Part shown: positions 37,440-45,539 of the stretch, piece by piece | Layout of the letters: every line of letters begins with the position of its first letter | How positions within the stretch are numbered: position 1 is the first letter of the stretch | Assembly (NCBI RefSeq): GCF_000520555.1 | Contig: NZ_KI914890.1 | Location: 93,317-144,290 of the forward strand | Direction of reading: 5' to 3' | Length of the DNA stretch: 50,974 nucleotides | From: Arthrobacter sp. Br18 | GTDB taxonomy: Bacteria; Actinomycetota; Actinomycetes; Actinomycetales; Micrococcaceae | Position numbers and translations under genes: made by a program | Notes under the pieces: generated by a model | Seen by the model: the letters and a program-made list of their open reading frames with translations, nothing else | Database searches by the model: none | What the model was told of the DNA's origin: nothing

Positions 37440-39227
37440 TCAGTATTCGACCGGATAGGTGTCCGGCTTGCGTGTGGAGGGCGCCACATTGTTCGAGTTC
37501 AGGACCTGTTTCATGACTTTCTGGAAGGAATAGCCCGGAACCAGGTAGTAAAGATCACCCTTCGGCCGCTGGAGCGTGACCACCACTACGTACTCGGGAT
37601 CTTCGATGGGTGCCATTCCGGCATAGGAAAGAGTGTAGCCGTCGTACCCGCCGTTGGGCCCGGGGGCCTCTGCCGTGCCGGTCTTGGAGCCCACCCGGTA
37701 CTGCTCGAGCGCACCGGTCTGGCCTGAGCCATCCACCGTCACGGTTTCGAGCATCTTCTGCAGTTCGGAGGACGTCTTCTCGGAGACTACTTCGGTGCCC
37801 TCATCCTGCGGAACGACGTGCTCGGTCCCGTCCGGGTCGATGTAGGCGTCCACCAGCCGCGGCTCCAGCTTCACGCCGTCGTTGGCGACTGCCTGATAGA
37901 CCATGGCCGTGTGGAGTGCCGTCTGGGCGAGCCCCTGGCCGAAAAGCACCGTGTACTGCTGGCGGTCGTCCCAGTCCCCCGGCTGGGCGAGGATGCCGCT
38001 GGACTCCTGGCTGAGGCCGGTGTTGAGCTTCTGGCCGATCCCGAACTTCTTCAGCCAGTCGTAACGCTCCTGCTTCGTGAGCTGCTCGCCGATCTTGACA
38101 GTGCCGGTGTTCATCGACTTGGCGAAGATTCCCGCTGCTGTGCGCCGTTCCGTTCCGTGCTCGAAGGCATCCTTGAAGGTCTGGTTGTCCACCGTGTAGG
38201 TGTTGTCCAGCTCGAATTCCGAGGTGGGCTCGATGATGCCCTCCTCGAGCGCCGCCGCCATCGTGATGAGCTTGGTGGTCGAGCCGGGCTCGACGGCGGC
38301 ACTGACCGAGCGCGGCTGGCGGTCCTCGGGCGAGGTGGCACCGGGGAAGTTCGGATCGGGCGTGGTGGACTCGGCCATGGCGCGGATGGCCCCGGTCTTG
38401 GCCTCGACCACCACGATGTTTCCCCACTCGGCGTCGTACTCCTCGACCTGGGACGCGATGGTCTGCTGGGCGAACCACTGGAGGTCCTGGTCGATGGTCA
38501 GCCTCACCGACTGGCCGTCGACGGCGGGGACGTCCTCGTTCGTCGCATACGGAATCCGGATTCCGTCACCGCCGATCTCGAAGGTCTTGCTGCCGGGATC
38601 CCCGTCCAGCTGATCGGACAGGGCGAGCTCCAGGCCCTCGCGGGCCTCTCCATCGGACCCGACATAACCGACGATCGACCCGGCCACCTGGCCGGCGGGA
38701 TAGGTCCGCACACTCGTCTGGTCTGCATAGACACCGGGTATGCCGACCTCGAGGGCCTTGTTCTTCACTTCGGGTGTGACCGACTGCACCACGTAGTTGA
38801 AGATCTTGTCCCCCACGATGGAGTCCTCGAGAGTTCCGGCATCGATTCCGAGGACCTCCGAAAGTTCCCGGAAGCCCTGCTCGAGGGGGATGGTTTCACG
38901 TCCGCTCCCGTCGGCAAGAGGTCGCGTGAAGGTATCGCCGGTGCTCAGTGTCTGGTCCACGACGATGTCGAACCGTTCGACGCTGCGTGCAAAATGCTTG
39001 CCGTTGGTATCGAGGATCGACCCCCGGACCGGTTGCACGGCAGTGGTGGTCAGGCGCTTGGACAGTCCGGCCTGTGCCATGCCGTTCAGGTCAAGTGCCT
39101 GCAGCTGGAACAGTCGAACACCGAGCACCATGAGCAGGACAAGGACGAAAGCCAGGCCGAGTCGCAGCCGTTTCGATCCGAGGGCCACGCGCATTGCATC
39201 CTGGCCTCCGGTTGTTGGGTGGGCCAC
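37440..39227 (-). CDS. ftsI: Septal class B penicillin-binding protein (FtsI/PBP3)
   Basis: FtsI is the transpeptidase that cross-links septal peptidoglycan with FtsW. The protein (595 residues from my start) has one N-terminal membrane helix (LGLAFVLVLLMVLGVRLFQLQ), the class B pedestal domain, and the transpeptidase motifs: SxxK as STTK, SxN as SMN, and KTG as KTGTAE. No PASTA domain follows. The start I chose is the GTG at 39227, which has AAGGA 6 bases upstream; a GTG at 39251 would add 8 residues but lacks a ribosome site. It follows ftsL closely and precedes murE by 18 bases. Confidence 0.96.
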   Translation of the reverse strand: MAHPTTGGQDAMRVALGSKRLRLGLAFVLVLLMVLGVRLFQLQALDLNGMAQAGLSKRLTTTAVQPVRGSILDTNGKHFARSVERFDIVVDQTLSTGDTFTRPLADGSGRETIPLEQGFRELSEVLGIDAGTLEDSIVGDKIFNYVVQSVTPEVKNKALEVGIPGVYADQTSVRTYPAGQVAGSIVGYVGSDGEAREGLELALSDQLDGDPGSKTFEIGGDGIRIPYATNEDVPAVDGQSVRLTIDQDLQWFAQQTIASQVEEYDAEWGNIVVVEAKTGAIRAMAESTTPDPNFPGATSPEDRQPRSVSAAVEPGSTTKLITMAAALEEGIIEPTSEFELDNTYTVDNQTFKDAFEHGTERRTAAGIFAKSMNTGTVKIGEQLTKQERYDWLKKFGIGQKLNTGLSQESSGILAQPGDWDDRQQYTVLFGQGLAQTALHTAMVYQAVANDGVKLEPRLVDAYIDPDGTEHVVPQDEGTEVVSEKTSSELQKMLETVTVDGSGQTGALEQYRVGSKTGTAEAPGPNGGYDGYTLSYAGMAPIEDPEYVVVVTLQRPKGDLYYLVPGYSFQKVMKQVLNSNNVAPSTRKPDTYPVEY

Positions 39228-39275
39228 AGAAGATTCCTTGTCAGTCGGCACGAACAGTAGGGGCGAGGTGGCGGG

Positions 39276-39887
39276 CTACCCGTCTGTTGCGGCCTGCTCC
39301 GGACCGGGGATGGTGCCGCCGGGTGCTTCAGTTCCAGTCTGGGCCGCAGTGTCCGGCTTCGCGTCCAACTGGAGATCGGAGTGTGGAGCCGGGATGAGGG
39401 CACGCGGCCCATCGGTTTTCGTGGCGGCCTCCGGAGTGCCTGTCACCTTCAGGGAATCTATCTCGATCGAGCCGAAGGTCGGGGATGCGACCATGCCGAG
39501 TTCCGTTGCCGCGGCGGCGAGGTTCTGCGGGGCCTCCCGGTTCTCGATCTTCTGTTCGAGGGCCTGGTTCTCCTGGCTTAGGGCAATCTGCTGCCCCCGG
39601 AGCTGAACCAGCTCGTACTGGGTGCCGGACACTGAGATGTTGAGCATGAGAACCGTGACCAGCGCGGCCACCAGTGCCACGAAGCTGAACACCACGAAGG
39701 GAATCCGGCGCTTCGCCGGCCGCGCCGGCACGACCGACAGCGGGGTGCGCGTGCGGGGAGCCGGTGCACCCGCCGGACGCGGCCCGGCGGGATGTGGTGT
39801 CGACAGTACCCGACTTCCGGAGAGCGCCCGGCTACCGGCCGGTGCATGGTAGGAGTGGGTCTTCTCCGCGATCAATGCCTGGCTCAA
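39276..39887 (-). CDS. ftsL: FtsL-like divisome protein
   Basis: This 203-residue protein has a long basic, Pro-rich cytoplasmic start (about 1-60), one membrane helix ([21 protein letters not shown]) and a short coiled coil ([27 protein letters not shown], in part) typical of FtsL/DivIC, then a Pro-rich external tail. It has no enzyme motifs. FtsL bridges FtsQ and FtsI/FtsW. The identification rests on topology and position between rsmH and ftsI. The TTG start overlaps the rsmH stop (TTGA) with an AGGAAG ribosome site inside rsmH. Confidence 0.85.
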   Translation of the reverse strand: MSQALIAEKTHSYHAPAGSRALSGSRVLSTPHPAGPRPAGAPAPRTRTPLSVVPARPAKRRIPFVVFSFVALVAALVTVLMLNISVSGTQYELVQLRGQQIALSQENQALEQKIENREAPQNLAAAATELGMVASPTFGSIEIDSLKVTGTPEAATKTDGPRALIPAPHSDLQLDAKPDTAAQTGTEAPGGTIPGPEQAATDG

Positions 39888-40885
39888 TTTTTCTTCCTGT
39901 CCACGGGGCGTTCCCGAATTCGTTCAACTGCCCGGAGCTTCGCTGACGCAGCCCTCGGATTCTCTTCGACTTCGAGCTTTGTCGGCGCCTCCGTGCCACG
40001 CGTCAACGACCGGAGATACGCCTTGTGCCGCTCAAGCTCCACGGGGAAACCCGGCGGAGCCGAGGATCTCGAACCGGCGGCGAAAGCGGACTTCACGATG
40101 CGGTCCTCGAGCGAGTGGTAGGACAGAACGACGATGCGCCCTCCAGGCCGCACCGCGTCGATCGCCTCGGGGACGGCCCGCGACAGCACGGCGAGTTCCT
40201 CGTTGACCTCGATCCGTAGGGCCTGGAAGGTTCGTTTGGCGGGATGCCCTCCGGTGCGGGCGGCAGCCGCGGGGACAACGCTCCGAATGGCCGTGACGAG
40301 CTGTCCGGTGGTCTCCAGGGCGGCCTCACTCCGTGCCGCGACGATCGCCGAGGCGATCCGGCCGGCGAACTTCTCCTCGCCCCAGGAACGGATGATGCGG
40401 AGGAGTTCCTCCTGGGAGTAGGTATTGACGATCTCGGCGGCAGTGACACCCCTGGTGGTATCCATGCGCATGTCCAGGGGTGCGTCATAGGAGTAGGCGA
40501 ATCCCCTCTCGCGCTCGTCGAGTTGCAGCGAGGACACGCCCAGATCGAAAAGGAACCCGTCTGCAGCGGGAATTCCGAGGTCGGCCAGGATGTCGTCGAT
40601 CTCGTCATAGATCGCATGAACCAGGTCGGTCCGGTCGGCGAAGGCCTCGAGCCTCTCCCCCGCGAGCCGCAATGCCTCGGTGTCCCGGTCGATACCCACC
40701 AGGTGCGCGGTCGGAAACTCGGAGAGCATCGCCTCGGCATGGCCGCCCATTCCCAGGGTCGCGTCGACGAGGACAGGGCGGCGGCCTGCTTCCCGTGCCG
40801 ATGCAACCGCAGGTGCCAGGAGGGATACGCAGCGATCGCGCAGTACCGGCACGTGCCGTTCACCGGTGGGGCGGTCTTCGCTCAC
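39884..40885 (-). CDS. rsmH: 16S rRNA (cytosine1402-N4)-methyltransferase RsmH (MraW)
   Basis: RsmH methylates N4 of C1402 in 16S rRNA. The 333-residue protein has [16 protein letters not shown], the SAM-binding [48 protein letters not shown] (in part), [12 protein letters not shown] and a [16 protein letters not shown] motif. GTG start with AAGGAG just upstream. It follows mraZ by about 200 bases and overlaps ftsL. Confidence 0.97.
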   Translation of the reverse strand: MSEDRPTGERHVPVLRDRCVSLLAPAVASAREAGRRPVLVDATLGMGGHAEAMLSEFPTAHLVGIDRDTEALRLAGERLEAFADRTDLVHAIYDEIDDILADLGIPAADGFLFDLGVSSLQLDERERGFAYSYDAPLDMRMDTTRGVTAAEIVNTYSQEELLRIIRSWGEEKFAGRIASAIVAARSEAALETTGQLVTAIRSVVPAAAARTGGHPAKRTFQALRIEVNEELAVLSRAVPEAIDAVRPGGRIVVLSYHSLEDRIVKSAFAAGSRSSAPPGFPVELERHKAYLRSLTRGTEAPTKLEVEENPRAASAKLRAVERIRERPVDRKKN

Positions 40886-41001
40886 GCACCTTCTCCTTCC
40901 TGCATCAGTTGAATTGACGTGCCGGGCTGTTGGACGGGCATCCGGGCGGCCCCGGGCCCGGCTTCTTGGATCAGATCCCCATCCGGCCGGATGAACCGCC
41001 G

Positions 41002-41027
41002 CCTGGCTCCGGGGAAGTGGAGCCAGG
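41002..41027. other. 9-bp perfect hairpin in the mraZ-rsmH gap
   Basis: CCTGGCTCC (41002-41010) pairs with GGAGCCAGG (41019-41027) around an 8-base loop, in the 201-base gap between mraZ and rsmH. This is by far the longest gap between mraZ and murC. It may be a partial terminator/attenuator or part of an rsmH promoter region. No T-run follows. Confidence 0.4.
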
Positions 41028-41086
41028 TGGTGCGGTCTAGCCGACGGGTGGAGATCTCATCCAAGAACATCCGGGCCGCGTGGTGC

Positions 41087-41518
41087 CTAGATGATCCCGG
41101 GCAAAGCATCCTCATCCGTCTCGGAGAATGCTGTTTCTTTCTCTTCGAGGTAGCGATCCCAGGCTCCCGCGTCCCAGATCTCCGCGCGGTTTCCCGCCCC
41201 GATGACCGCAAGTTCCCGGTCCAGCCCCGCATAGGCGCGCAGCACGGGCGGAATGGTGATTCGCCCCTGCTTGTCCGGGAGTTCATCCGAAGCGCCCGAC
41301 AGGAAGACGCGGACGTAATCCCTGGCCTGGCGGGATGAGATCGGAGCCGCGCGCATTTCCTCGTGGACCTTCTCGAATTCGCTTGCGCTAAAAACATAGA
41401 TGCAGCGCTCCTGCCCTCGCGTGAGGACAAGTCCGGGGGCCAGCTCGTCGCGGAATTTTGCCGGCAGGATCAGCCTGCCCTTCTCATCGAGGCGAGGTGA
41501 ATGTGTCCCCAGGAACAT
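41087..41518 (-). CDS. mraZ: Transcriptional regulator MraZ
   Basis: MraZ is a DNA-binding protein of two AbrB-like half domains that represses the dcw operon from the mraZ promoter. The 143-residue protein starts [22 protein letters not shown] (in part), with DxKGR(L/I)xxP in the first half and the matching [18 protein letters not shown] in the second, as expected of the duplicated fold. Its start is supported by a GGTAGGG just upstream. The operator with three repeats at 41568-41593 fits autoregulation. Confidence 0.97.
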   Translation of the reverse strand: MFLGTHSPRLDEKGRLILPAKFRDELAPGLVLTRGQERCIYVFSASEFEKVHEEMRAAPISSRQARDYVRVFLSGASDELPDKQGRITIPPVLRAYAGLDRELAVIGAGNRAEIWDAGAWDRYLEEKETAFSETDEDALPGII

Positions 41519-41567
41519 CCCTACCGCCTGTCCGAATCCGTGTGCGCCATCACTTTGCTCTTATATT

Positions 41568-41599
41568 CCCCACTTTACTCCACAAACCCCCACCGTCAA
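41568..41599 (-). promoter_or_regulatory. mraZ promoter with three MraZ-box repeats
   Basis: On the minus strand GTGGGG (41593-41588), GTGGAG (41583-41578) and GTGGGG (41573-41568) recur every 10 bp, each followed by four unconserved bases, as in known MraZ operators. A weaker GTGATG lies 20 bp further (41553-41548), also in phase. They overlap a promoter: TTGACG (41599-41594), a 16-bp spacer and TAAAGT (41577-41572). MraZ binding here would block RNA polymerase. Confidence 0.7.
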
Positions 41600-41706
41600 C
41601 GCGGCCAGGCCTCCCCGGCGCGTCGTTTCAGGGTCCCTTCCCCGCCATTCCGGGGCACGGCAGTGGGGAGTGAAGTGGAGGGAGATTCCGGTTCAGGTGC
41701 TTAAAG

Positions 41707-41736
41707 GCAAAAGACCCGCCGAAGCGGGTCTTTTGC
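41707..41736. terminator. Strong bidirectional intrinsic terminator
   Basis: A perfect 13-bp stem, GCAAAAGACCCGC (41707-41719) with its complement at 41724-41736 around CGAA, has an A-run on one side and a T-run on the other. It lies 58 bases past the stop of the DUF3040 gene on the minus strand and isolates that gene from the dcw operon. Confidence 0.92.
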
Positions 41737-41793
41737 GTTCTGTTGTGCCGAATTGATACTGCGGTGTCCGGCGCAGGAGCTTTCGCCGACGCC

Positions 41794-42171
41794 TTACGGC
41801 TGGTCCCGTTTGCGCTCGTCCCACTTGTCTTCAAGAGTCGTCATGAAGCCGCTCTTTCCAGCGGAGGCCGGCTTCACGGGGCGCCCGGCGGTCGGGCCAC
41901 CCTCGATCGATTTCGGCTTCGTGGTTGCGAAGTAGACGCCGGCGCCCATCACCAGGAAGCCGGCCACCCCCAGAAGGATGAACTGCTGGGAGATCCCCGC
42001 GAGCAGCACCAGGATTCCGGCGATGGTGATGAGCGATCCGATGACCACCCGCCGCGTCGACATCGACCCGCGTGTATTGGACGCCATGGAATGCGCGAAT
42101 TTGGGATCGTCGGCGTGTAGTTGTTGTTCGAGCTGATCAAGCAGCCTCTGCTCGTGTTCCGAGAGTGCCAT
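41794..42171 (-). CDS. DUF3040 family membrane protein
   Basis: A 125-residue protein. The N-terminal MALSEHEQRLLDQLEQQLHADDPKFA (in part) is the DUF3040 signature, followed by two close helices (VVIGSLITIAGILVLLAGISQQFILLGVAGFLVMGAGVYFA, in part) and a basic, Gly-rich tail. The function is unknown; the family is confined to actinobacteria and commonly found next to mraZ, as here. Start: ATG with AAGGAGG 6 bases upstream. The frame is open 26 codons further but lacks a ribosome site. The downstream terminator is at 41707-41736. Confidence 0.93.
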   Translation of the reverse strand: MALSEHEQRLLDQLEQQLHADDPKFAHSMASNTRGSMSTRRVVIGSLITIAGILVLLAGISQQFILLGVAGFLVMGAGVYFATTKPKSIEGGPTAGRPVKPASAGKSGFMTTLEDKWDERKRDQP

Positions 42172-42369
42172 GATCGCCTCCTTGCTGTCAGTGCCAACGT
42201 TCATTGATCCAAAGAACGAGTGTGCCGCCTGTCTGGTTCCCCTGAACATGGAACCGCGGACCAGGCGCCAGCTACTGCTGCTTTCGCGCTTTGCCTATGT
42301 ATAAAGAGTAGTTTGCTACGGTTTCGGTGGAAAGTCACAATGTGGCTTGCTGGTCCCGGAACTCCGGTG
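42172..42369. other. Gap between dinB and the DUF3040 gene
   Basis: This 198-base gap has no gene. It likely holds the DUF3040 promoter: on the minus strand an AT-rich CTTTATACATAGG (with a TATACA -10) starts around 42305, but the -35 is poor. I see no LexA-type box here or upstream of dinB. Confidence 0.4.
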
Positions 42370-43632
42370 CTACGAGCCGTTGTCCCGGCCGGTTCTGCGG
42401 CGCGCGTGGGAGGACCCGGCCGGCAGCTTCAGCAAGCTGGCCGGCAGGATTCCCGAAGTTCCGAACTTCCGGTTGACTTCGTCCAGCGCAGCCTCTGCAC
42501 TGCGCCAGTTGTCATCGTTGCCGTCAAGGGCCGGCTGGGCACCGGACCCACCGGAGCTCAGGTGCTCAGCGCGGAGGCCGATGAGCCTCACCGGCTGCGG
42601 ACGGTCGCCGAGCCCTGAGAGCAGTGCGGTCGCGGCGGAAAGGAGGGCATGGGCGCTGTCCACCGGTTCAACCAGCTTCTTCGATCGTGTCAGCGTCGAG
42701 AAGTCCGCGTAGCGCAGCTTGAGGGAGATGCCTCCGGCGGAATGCCCGGATGCCCGCAGGCGTGCCGCCGTCCGGTGTGCGAGCCTGAGCAGTTCGGTCC
42801 GCAGGACGGTATCCGATGAGACATCCTGCTCGAACGTTTCCTCCGCACCGATACTTTTTTCCTTGCGGGAAACCACCACACTCCTCGGATCCCGCCCCCA
42901 TGCGAGGTGGTGCACATGCTCTCCGGATGTCCCCAGCAATCGCCGCAGCGCGGGAACCGGCGTATGGGCTACGTCCTGGACCGTGCGGATGCCGAGTCGC
43001 GCCAGGGTCTCCTGGGTCTTGGCCCCGACGCCCCACAGTGCGGAAACCGGGAGGGTATGCAGATAGGCGACCGTCTCGGCGCCGGGAATCAACAACAGGC
43101 CGTCCGGCTTAGCCCTCGTCGAGGCGATTTTCGCGACGAACTTGGTGGTTGCCGCTCCCACGCTCGCGGTCATGCCGAGAGTGCCGCTGATCTCGGCACG
43201 GATCTGCTCGCCGATCGATCTCGGGCTTCCCAGCCGGCGGAGGGCGCCGGCCACGTCAAGAAATGCCTCGTCCACGCTCAGCTGTTCCACGACCGGCGTC
43301 ACGGAGCGGAAAATACGCATGACGGCCAGGGACAGTTCGGCATAACGGTCATGGTGCGGTGGGAGGATCACCGCGGTGGGACACCGGCGGACGGCGATGG
43401 CCATGGGCATGGCGGACCTCACACCATACCGGCGGGCCTCGTAGGACGCGGAGAGCACCACGGACCGGCCGGACGGCGAACCCACGATCACCGGCACACC
43501 CTTCAGCTCGGGACGCTGCAACAGCTCGACGGACACATAGAAGGCGTCCATATCGATGTGGAGGATCGAGCACTCCGGGTTCTCCAGCCCATCCGTGAGC
43601 GTCACTGCCCCATCGTACCGAGCATCGGGCAT
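42370..43632 (-). CDS. dinB: DNA polymerase IV (DinB, Y-family)
   Basis: DinB copies across DNA lesions. The 420-residue protein has the Y-family motifs: LHIDMDAFYVSVE with the first catalytic Asp, LSASYEARRYGVRSAMP, the DEAFLD motif with the second acidic pair (VDEAFLD), then the thumb (helix-hairpin-helix, TLPVSALWGVG) and the little-finger domain. The C-terminal end lacks an obvious beta-clamp QxxLF motif; the last residues are basic (HARRRTGRD). Start is ATG with AGGG just upstream. It is divergent from idsA by 83 bases. Confidence 0.95.
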   Translation of the reverse strand: MPDARYDGAVTLTDGLENPECSILHIDMDAFYVSVELLQRPELKGVPVIVGSPSGRSVVLSASYEARRYGVRSAMPMAIAVRRCPTAVILPPHHDRYAELSLAVMRIFRSVTPVVEQLSVDEAFLDVAGALRRLGSPRSIGEQIRAEISGTLGMTASVGAATTKFVAKIASTRAKPDGLLLIPGAETVAYLHTLPVSALWGVGAKTQETLARLGIRTVQDVAHTPVPALRRLLGTSGEHVHHLAWGRDPRSVVVSRKEKSIGAEETFEQDVSSDTVLRTELLRLAHRTAARLRASGHSAGGISLKLRYADFSTLTRSKKLVEPVDSAHALLSAATALLSGLGDRPQPVRLIGLRAEHLSSGGSGAQPALDGNDDNWRSAEAALDEVNRKFGTSGILPASLLKLPAGSSHARRRTGRDNGS

Positions 43633-43675
43633 CGTCCCTGCAGGTGAACCGGCACGGGCGCTCCGCGCGGACGGT

Positions 43676-43681
43676 TACAGT
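43676..43681 (+). promoter_or_regulatory. Candidate -10 of idsA
   Basis: TACAGT lies 34 bases before the chosen ATG, giving a leader of about 28 bases that contains the GGGAGAG ribosome site. No -35 is clear. Confidence 0.35.
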
Positions 43682-43715
43682 AGGAGCAACACGCCCAAGC
43701 CGCACCGGGAGAGCC

Positions 43716-44840
43716 ATGCCGTCCGCCATGCCGAGTCCGAACCGAAGCGGTTCACTCGCCGGAATCATCGACCGCGACCAGCACGCCTTCCGCGCCTCGA
43801 TGACCCGCGAATCCTCCCGGTTCCTTGACGAGCAGTCGACGATCCTTGCCGGAATATCGGTGGAGTCACTCGCCCTGCTCGACGCAATACGGCTCCTGAC
43901 CGACGGCGGGAAGCGCATGCGCGCCCTTCTCTGCTACTGGGGCTGGCGGGCCGCCGGCGGTTCCCCCGCCGCGCGGTCCGTCGTCACGGCCGGAATTGCC
44001 CTCGAATTCTTTCAGGCGGCCGCGCTCATCCACGATGACCTGATCGACAGGTCGGACACCCGAAGGGGCGCGCCAAGCGTGCACCGGCAGTTCAGCATCC
44101 GGCACCGGGCCGCACACTGGCACCTTGATCCGGATCGCTTCGGTGCGTCGTCGGCGATCCTTGCAGGAGACCTTTGCCTGACCTTCAGCGAGGAGTTGTT
44201 CACCGCGGCGTGCGACGGTCTGGACTGCGCCGGCGCGAGGCCCATCTTCAACCGGATGAGGACGGAGGTGATGGCGGGCCAGTATCTGGATCTCCTCGAG
44301 GAGGCGGTGGGACCTGACCAGACGCCCGATGTCGCCGCCGAGCGGGCGCTCAACATCCTGCGGTTCAAATCCGCCAAGTACTCGATGGAGCGTCCGCTGA
44401 TGCTGGGCGGAGCGCTGGCGGGAGCGGAGCCCGGGCTGCTCGAGGCCTTTTCCTCCTTCGCCCTGCCACTCGGTGAGGCGTTCCAGCTTCGCGACGACGT
44501 TCTGGGAGTCTTCGGGGATCCAGCTATCACCGGCAAACCCGCGGGTGACGACCTGCGCGAAGGGAAACGCACCTATCTCATTGCCCGGACCCTCGGCGCG
44601 AGTGACGCCGGCGGCCGGGACACCGTGAACCGCCTCCTGGGCAGGCCCGATCTGAGGGACGCCGACGTGGCGGAGCTGCGCAGCAGGATCGAGGACAGCG
44701 GCGCTCTCGCCCATACCGAACAGTTGATCGCCCGGCGGTCGGCGGATGCGTTCCTCGCACTGGAGGGCCTTACCATCGATGAGCTCTCCGCTGCCGCGCT
44801 CCGCGCCCTCGCGGAGGCGGCCGTCACCCGGTCCTTCTAG
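43716..44840 (+). CDS. Polyprenyl diphosphate synthase (IdsA-type)
   Basis: A trans-isoprenyl diphosphate synthase of 374 residues. The first aspartate-rich motif is DDLIDRSD (107-114; DDxxD), the second is RDDVLGVFGDP with the GKPAGDDLREGKRTYL region after it, and the helix-D GKRMRALLCYWG is present. It makes geranylgeranyl- or longer-chain diphosphate from IPP for membrane lipids, quinones or carriers; chain length cannot be set from the sequence alone. Start: ATG 43716 with GGGAGAG 3 bases upstream (the frame runs 24 codons further, without a ribosome site). A terminator follows (44845-44865). Confidence 0.93.
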   Translation: MPSAMPSPNRSGSLAGIIDRDQHAFRASMTRESSRFLDEQSTILAGISVESLALLDAIRLLTDGGKRMRALLCYWGWRAAGGSPAARSVVTAGIALEFFQAAALIHDDLIDRSDTRRGAPSVHRQFSIRHRAAHWHLDPDRFGASSAILAGDLCLTFSEELFTAACDGLDCAGARPIFNRMRTEVMAGQYLDLLEEAVGPDQTPDVAAERALNILRFKSAKYSMERPLMLGGALAGAEPGLLEAFSSFALPLGEAFQLRDDVLGVFGDPAITGKPAGDDLREGKRTYLIARTLGASDAGGRDTVNRLLGRPDLRDADVAELRSRIEDSGALAHTEQLIARRSADAFLALEGLTIDELSAAALRALAEAAVTRSF

Positions 44841-44844
44841 CAAC

Positions 44845-44865
44845 AGCGCTGCGCCCCGCAGCGTT
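44845..44865. terminator. Hairpin terminator between idsA and the Rv2175c-like gene
   Basis: CGCTGCG (44847-44853) pairs with CGCAGCG (44857-44863) around CCC, and the stem can extend by two weaker pairs. It lies in the convergent gap of 72 bases. No long T-run is present. Confidence 0.55.
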
Positions 44866-44912
44866 CCGAGCCCGCGGCTTCTTCCGCGCGGAAAGCAGCG
44901 CAGGGCCGGCGC

Positions 44913-45263
44913 CTACCAGGCGGCGGCCTGCGCCCGGCGTCGGATTTCGGTCTTCCGTCCCTCGCGCAGCGCGTCGATGGGACGCCCTGGTAGGGATTCG
45001 TCCTCGGTGAAGAGCCAGCGGATGATCTCGTCGTCCTTGAAACCGGAATCGGCGAGCACCACCACTGTGCCTCGAAGGCTCTCGAGGACACCGTCCTCCA
45101 GGAAGAAATCAGCCGGGATGCTGCGGATGTTCCGGCCGGTGATCCTCACGGACACGAGGGCCCGGTCATCCAGCAGTCCGTGGACTTTCGTAATCGACAC
45201 GCCCAGCAGGGCCGCGGCGTCAGGCAGGTTCAACCAGCCAGGGACAAGTTCTTCAAGTTCCAT
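44913..45263 (-). CDS. Rv2175c-like DNA-binding protein
   Basis: A 116-residue helix-turn-helix protein. It has an acidic start (MELEELVPGWLNLPDAAALLG), a winged-HTH-like segment (VSITKVHGLLDDRALVSVRITG), and a C-terminal part with RSIPADFFLEDG and GTVVVLADSGFKDDEIIRWLF (in part). It resembles the Rv2175c family of M. tuberculosis, a substrate of the kinase PknL; here a PknL-like gene lies 2 kb away. What it binds is not known. The start ATG has GGAGGGTG right before it; the frame is open much further upstream, but that part is not protein-like. Confidence 0.9.
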   Translation of the reverse strand: MELEELVPGWLNLPDAAALLGVSITKVHGLLDDRALVSVRITGRNIRSIPADFFLEDGVLESLRGTVVVLADSGFKDDEIIRWLFTEDESLPGRPIDALREGRKTEIRRRAQAAAW

Positions 45264-45539
45264 CACCCTCCAAGGGTGCCATGAGGTCCGCACGAGCCAC
45301 CACTTCCGGCATTCGACCGCGCCGGAACACGCCGCTGGCCAAGATCCCCCGGCGGCCGATTCCCTTGTGCTATGCGGGGAGTCGTGTAAATTCACATAAG
45401 TCACAGTGGCAACACAAAAACCTTGTGACCCTTTTGTATCACCTTCGCACTCGTGGTGCGTCCTGGCCGGCGAGATGAATCGCCCAGGATGCCCGCACAA
45501 CGCGCGGTCACCGAACCGCCCACAGATGAGGAACAGAAC
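45264..45539. promoter_or_regulatory. Regulatory gap between the Rv2175c-like gene and the LysM gene
   Basis: This 276-base divergent gap is less GC-rich than its neighbours. On the plus strand TTGTGC (45365-45370), a 16-bp spacer and TAAATT (45387-45392) form a candidate promoter with a leader of about 140 bases. GTCACAG (45400-45406) followed by GCAACAC (45409-45415), near the expected transcription start, resembles the loose direct repeats bound by the response regulator MtrA in relatives. No c-di-AMP riboswitch was recognised. Confidence 0.4.

Noticed and set aside
43633-43715. LexA box upstream of dinB
   Set aside because: No CGAAC-N4-GTTCG-type sequence was found in the dinB-idsA gap.
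45430-45450. Cyclic-AMP receptor (GlxR-type) site TGTGA-N-TCAC before the LysM gene
   Set aside because: The half sites are 10 bases apart; the GlxR consensus needs 6.
45264-45539. c-di-AMP (ydaO-type) riboswitch before the LysM gene
   Set aside because: Such riboswitches often precede actinobacterial wall hydrolase genes, but I could not recognise the conserved core sequences here.
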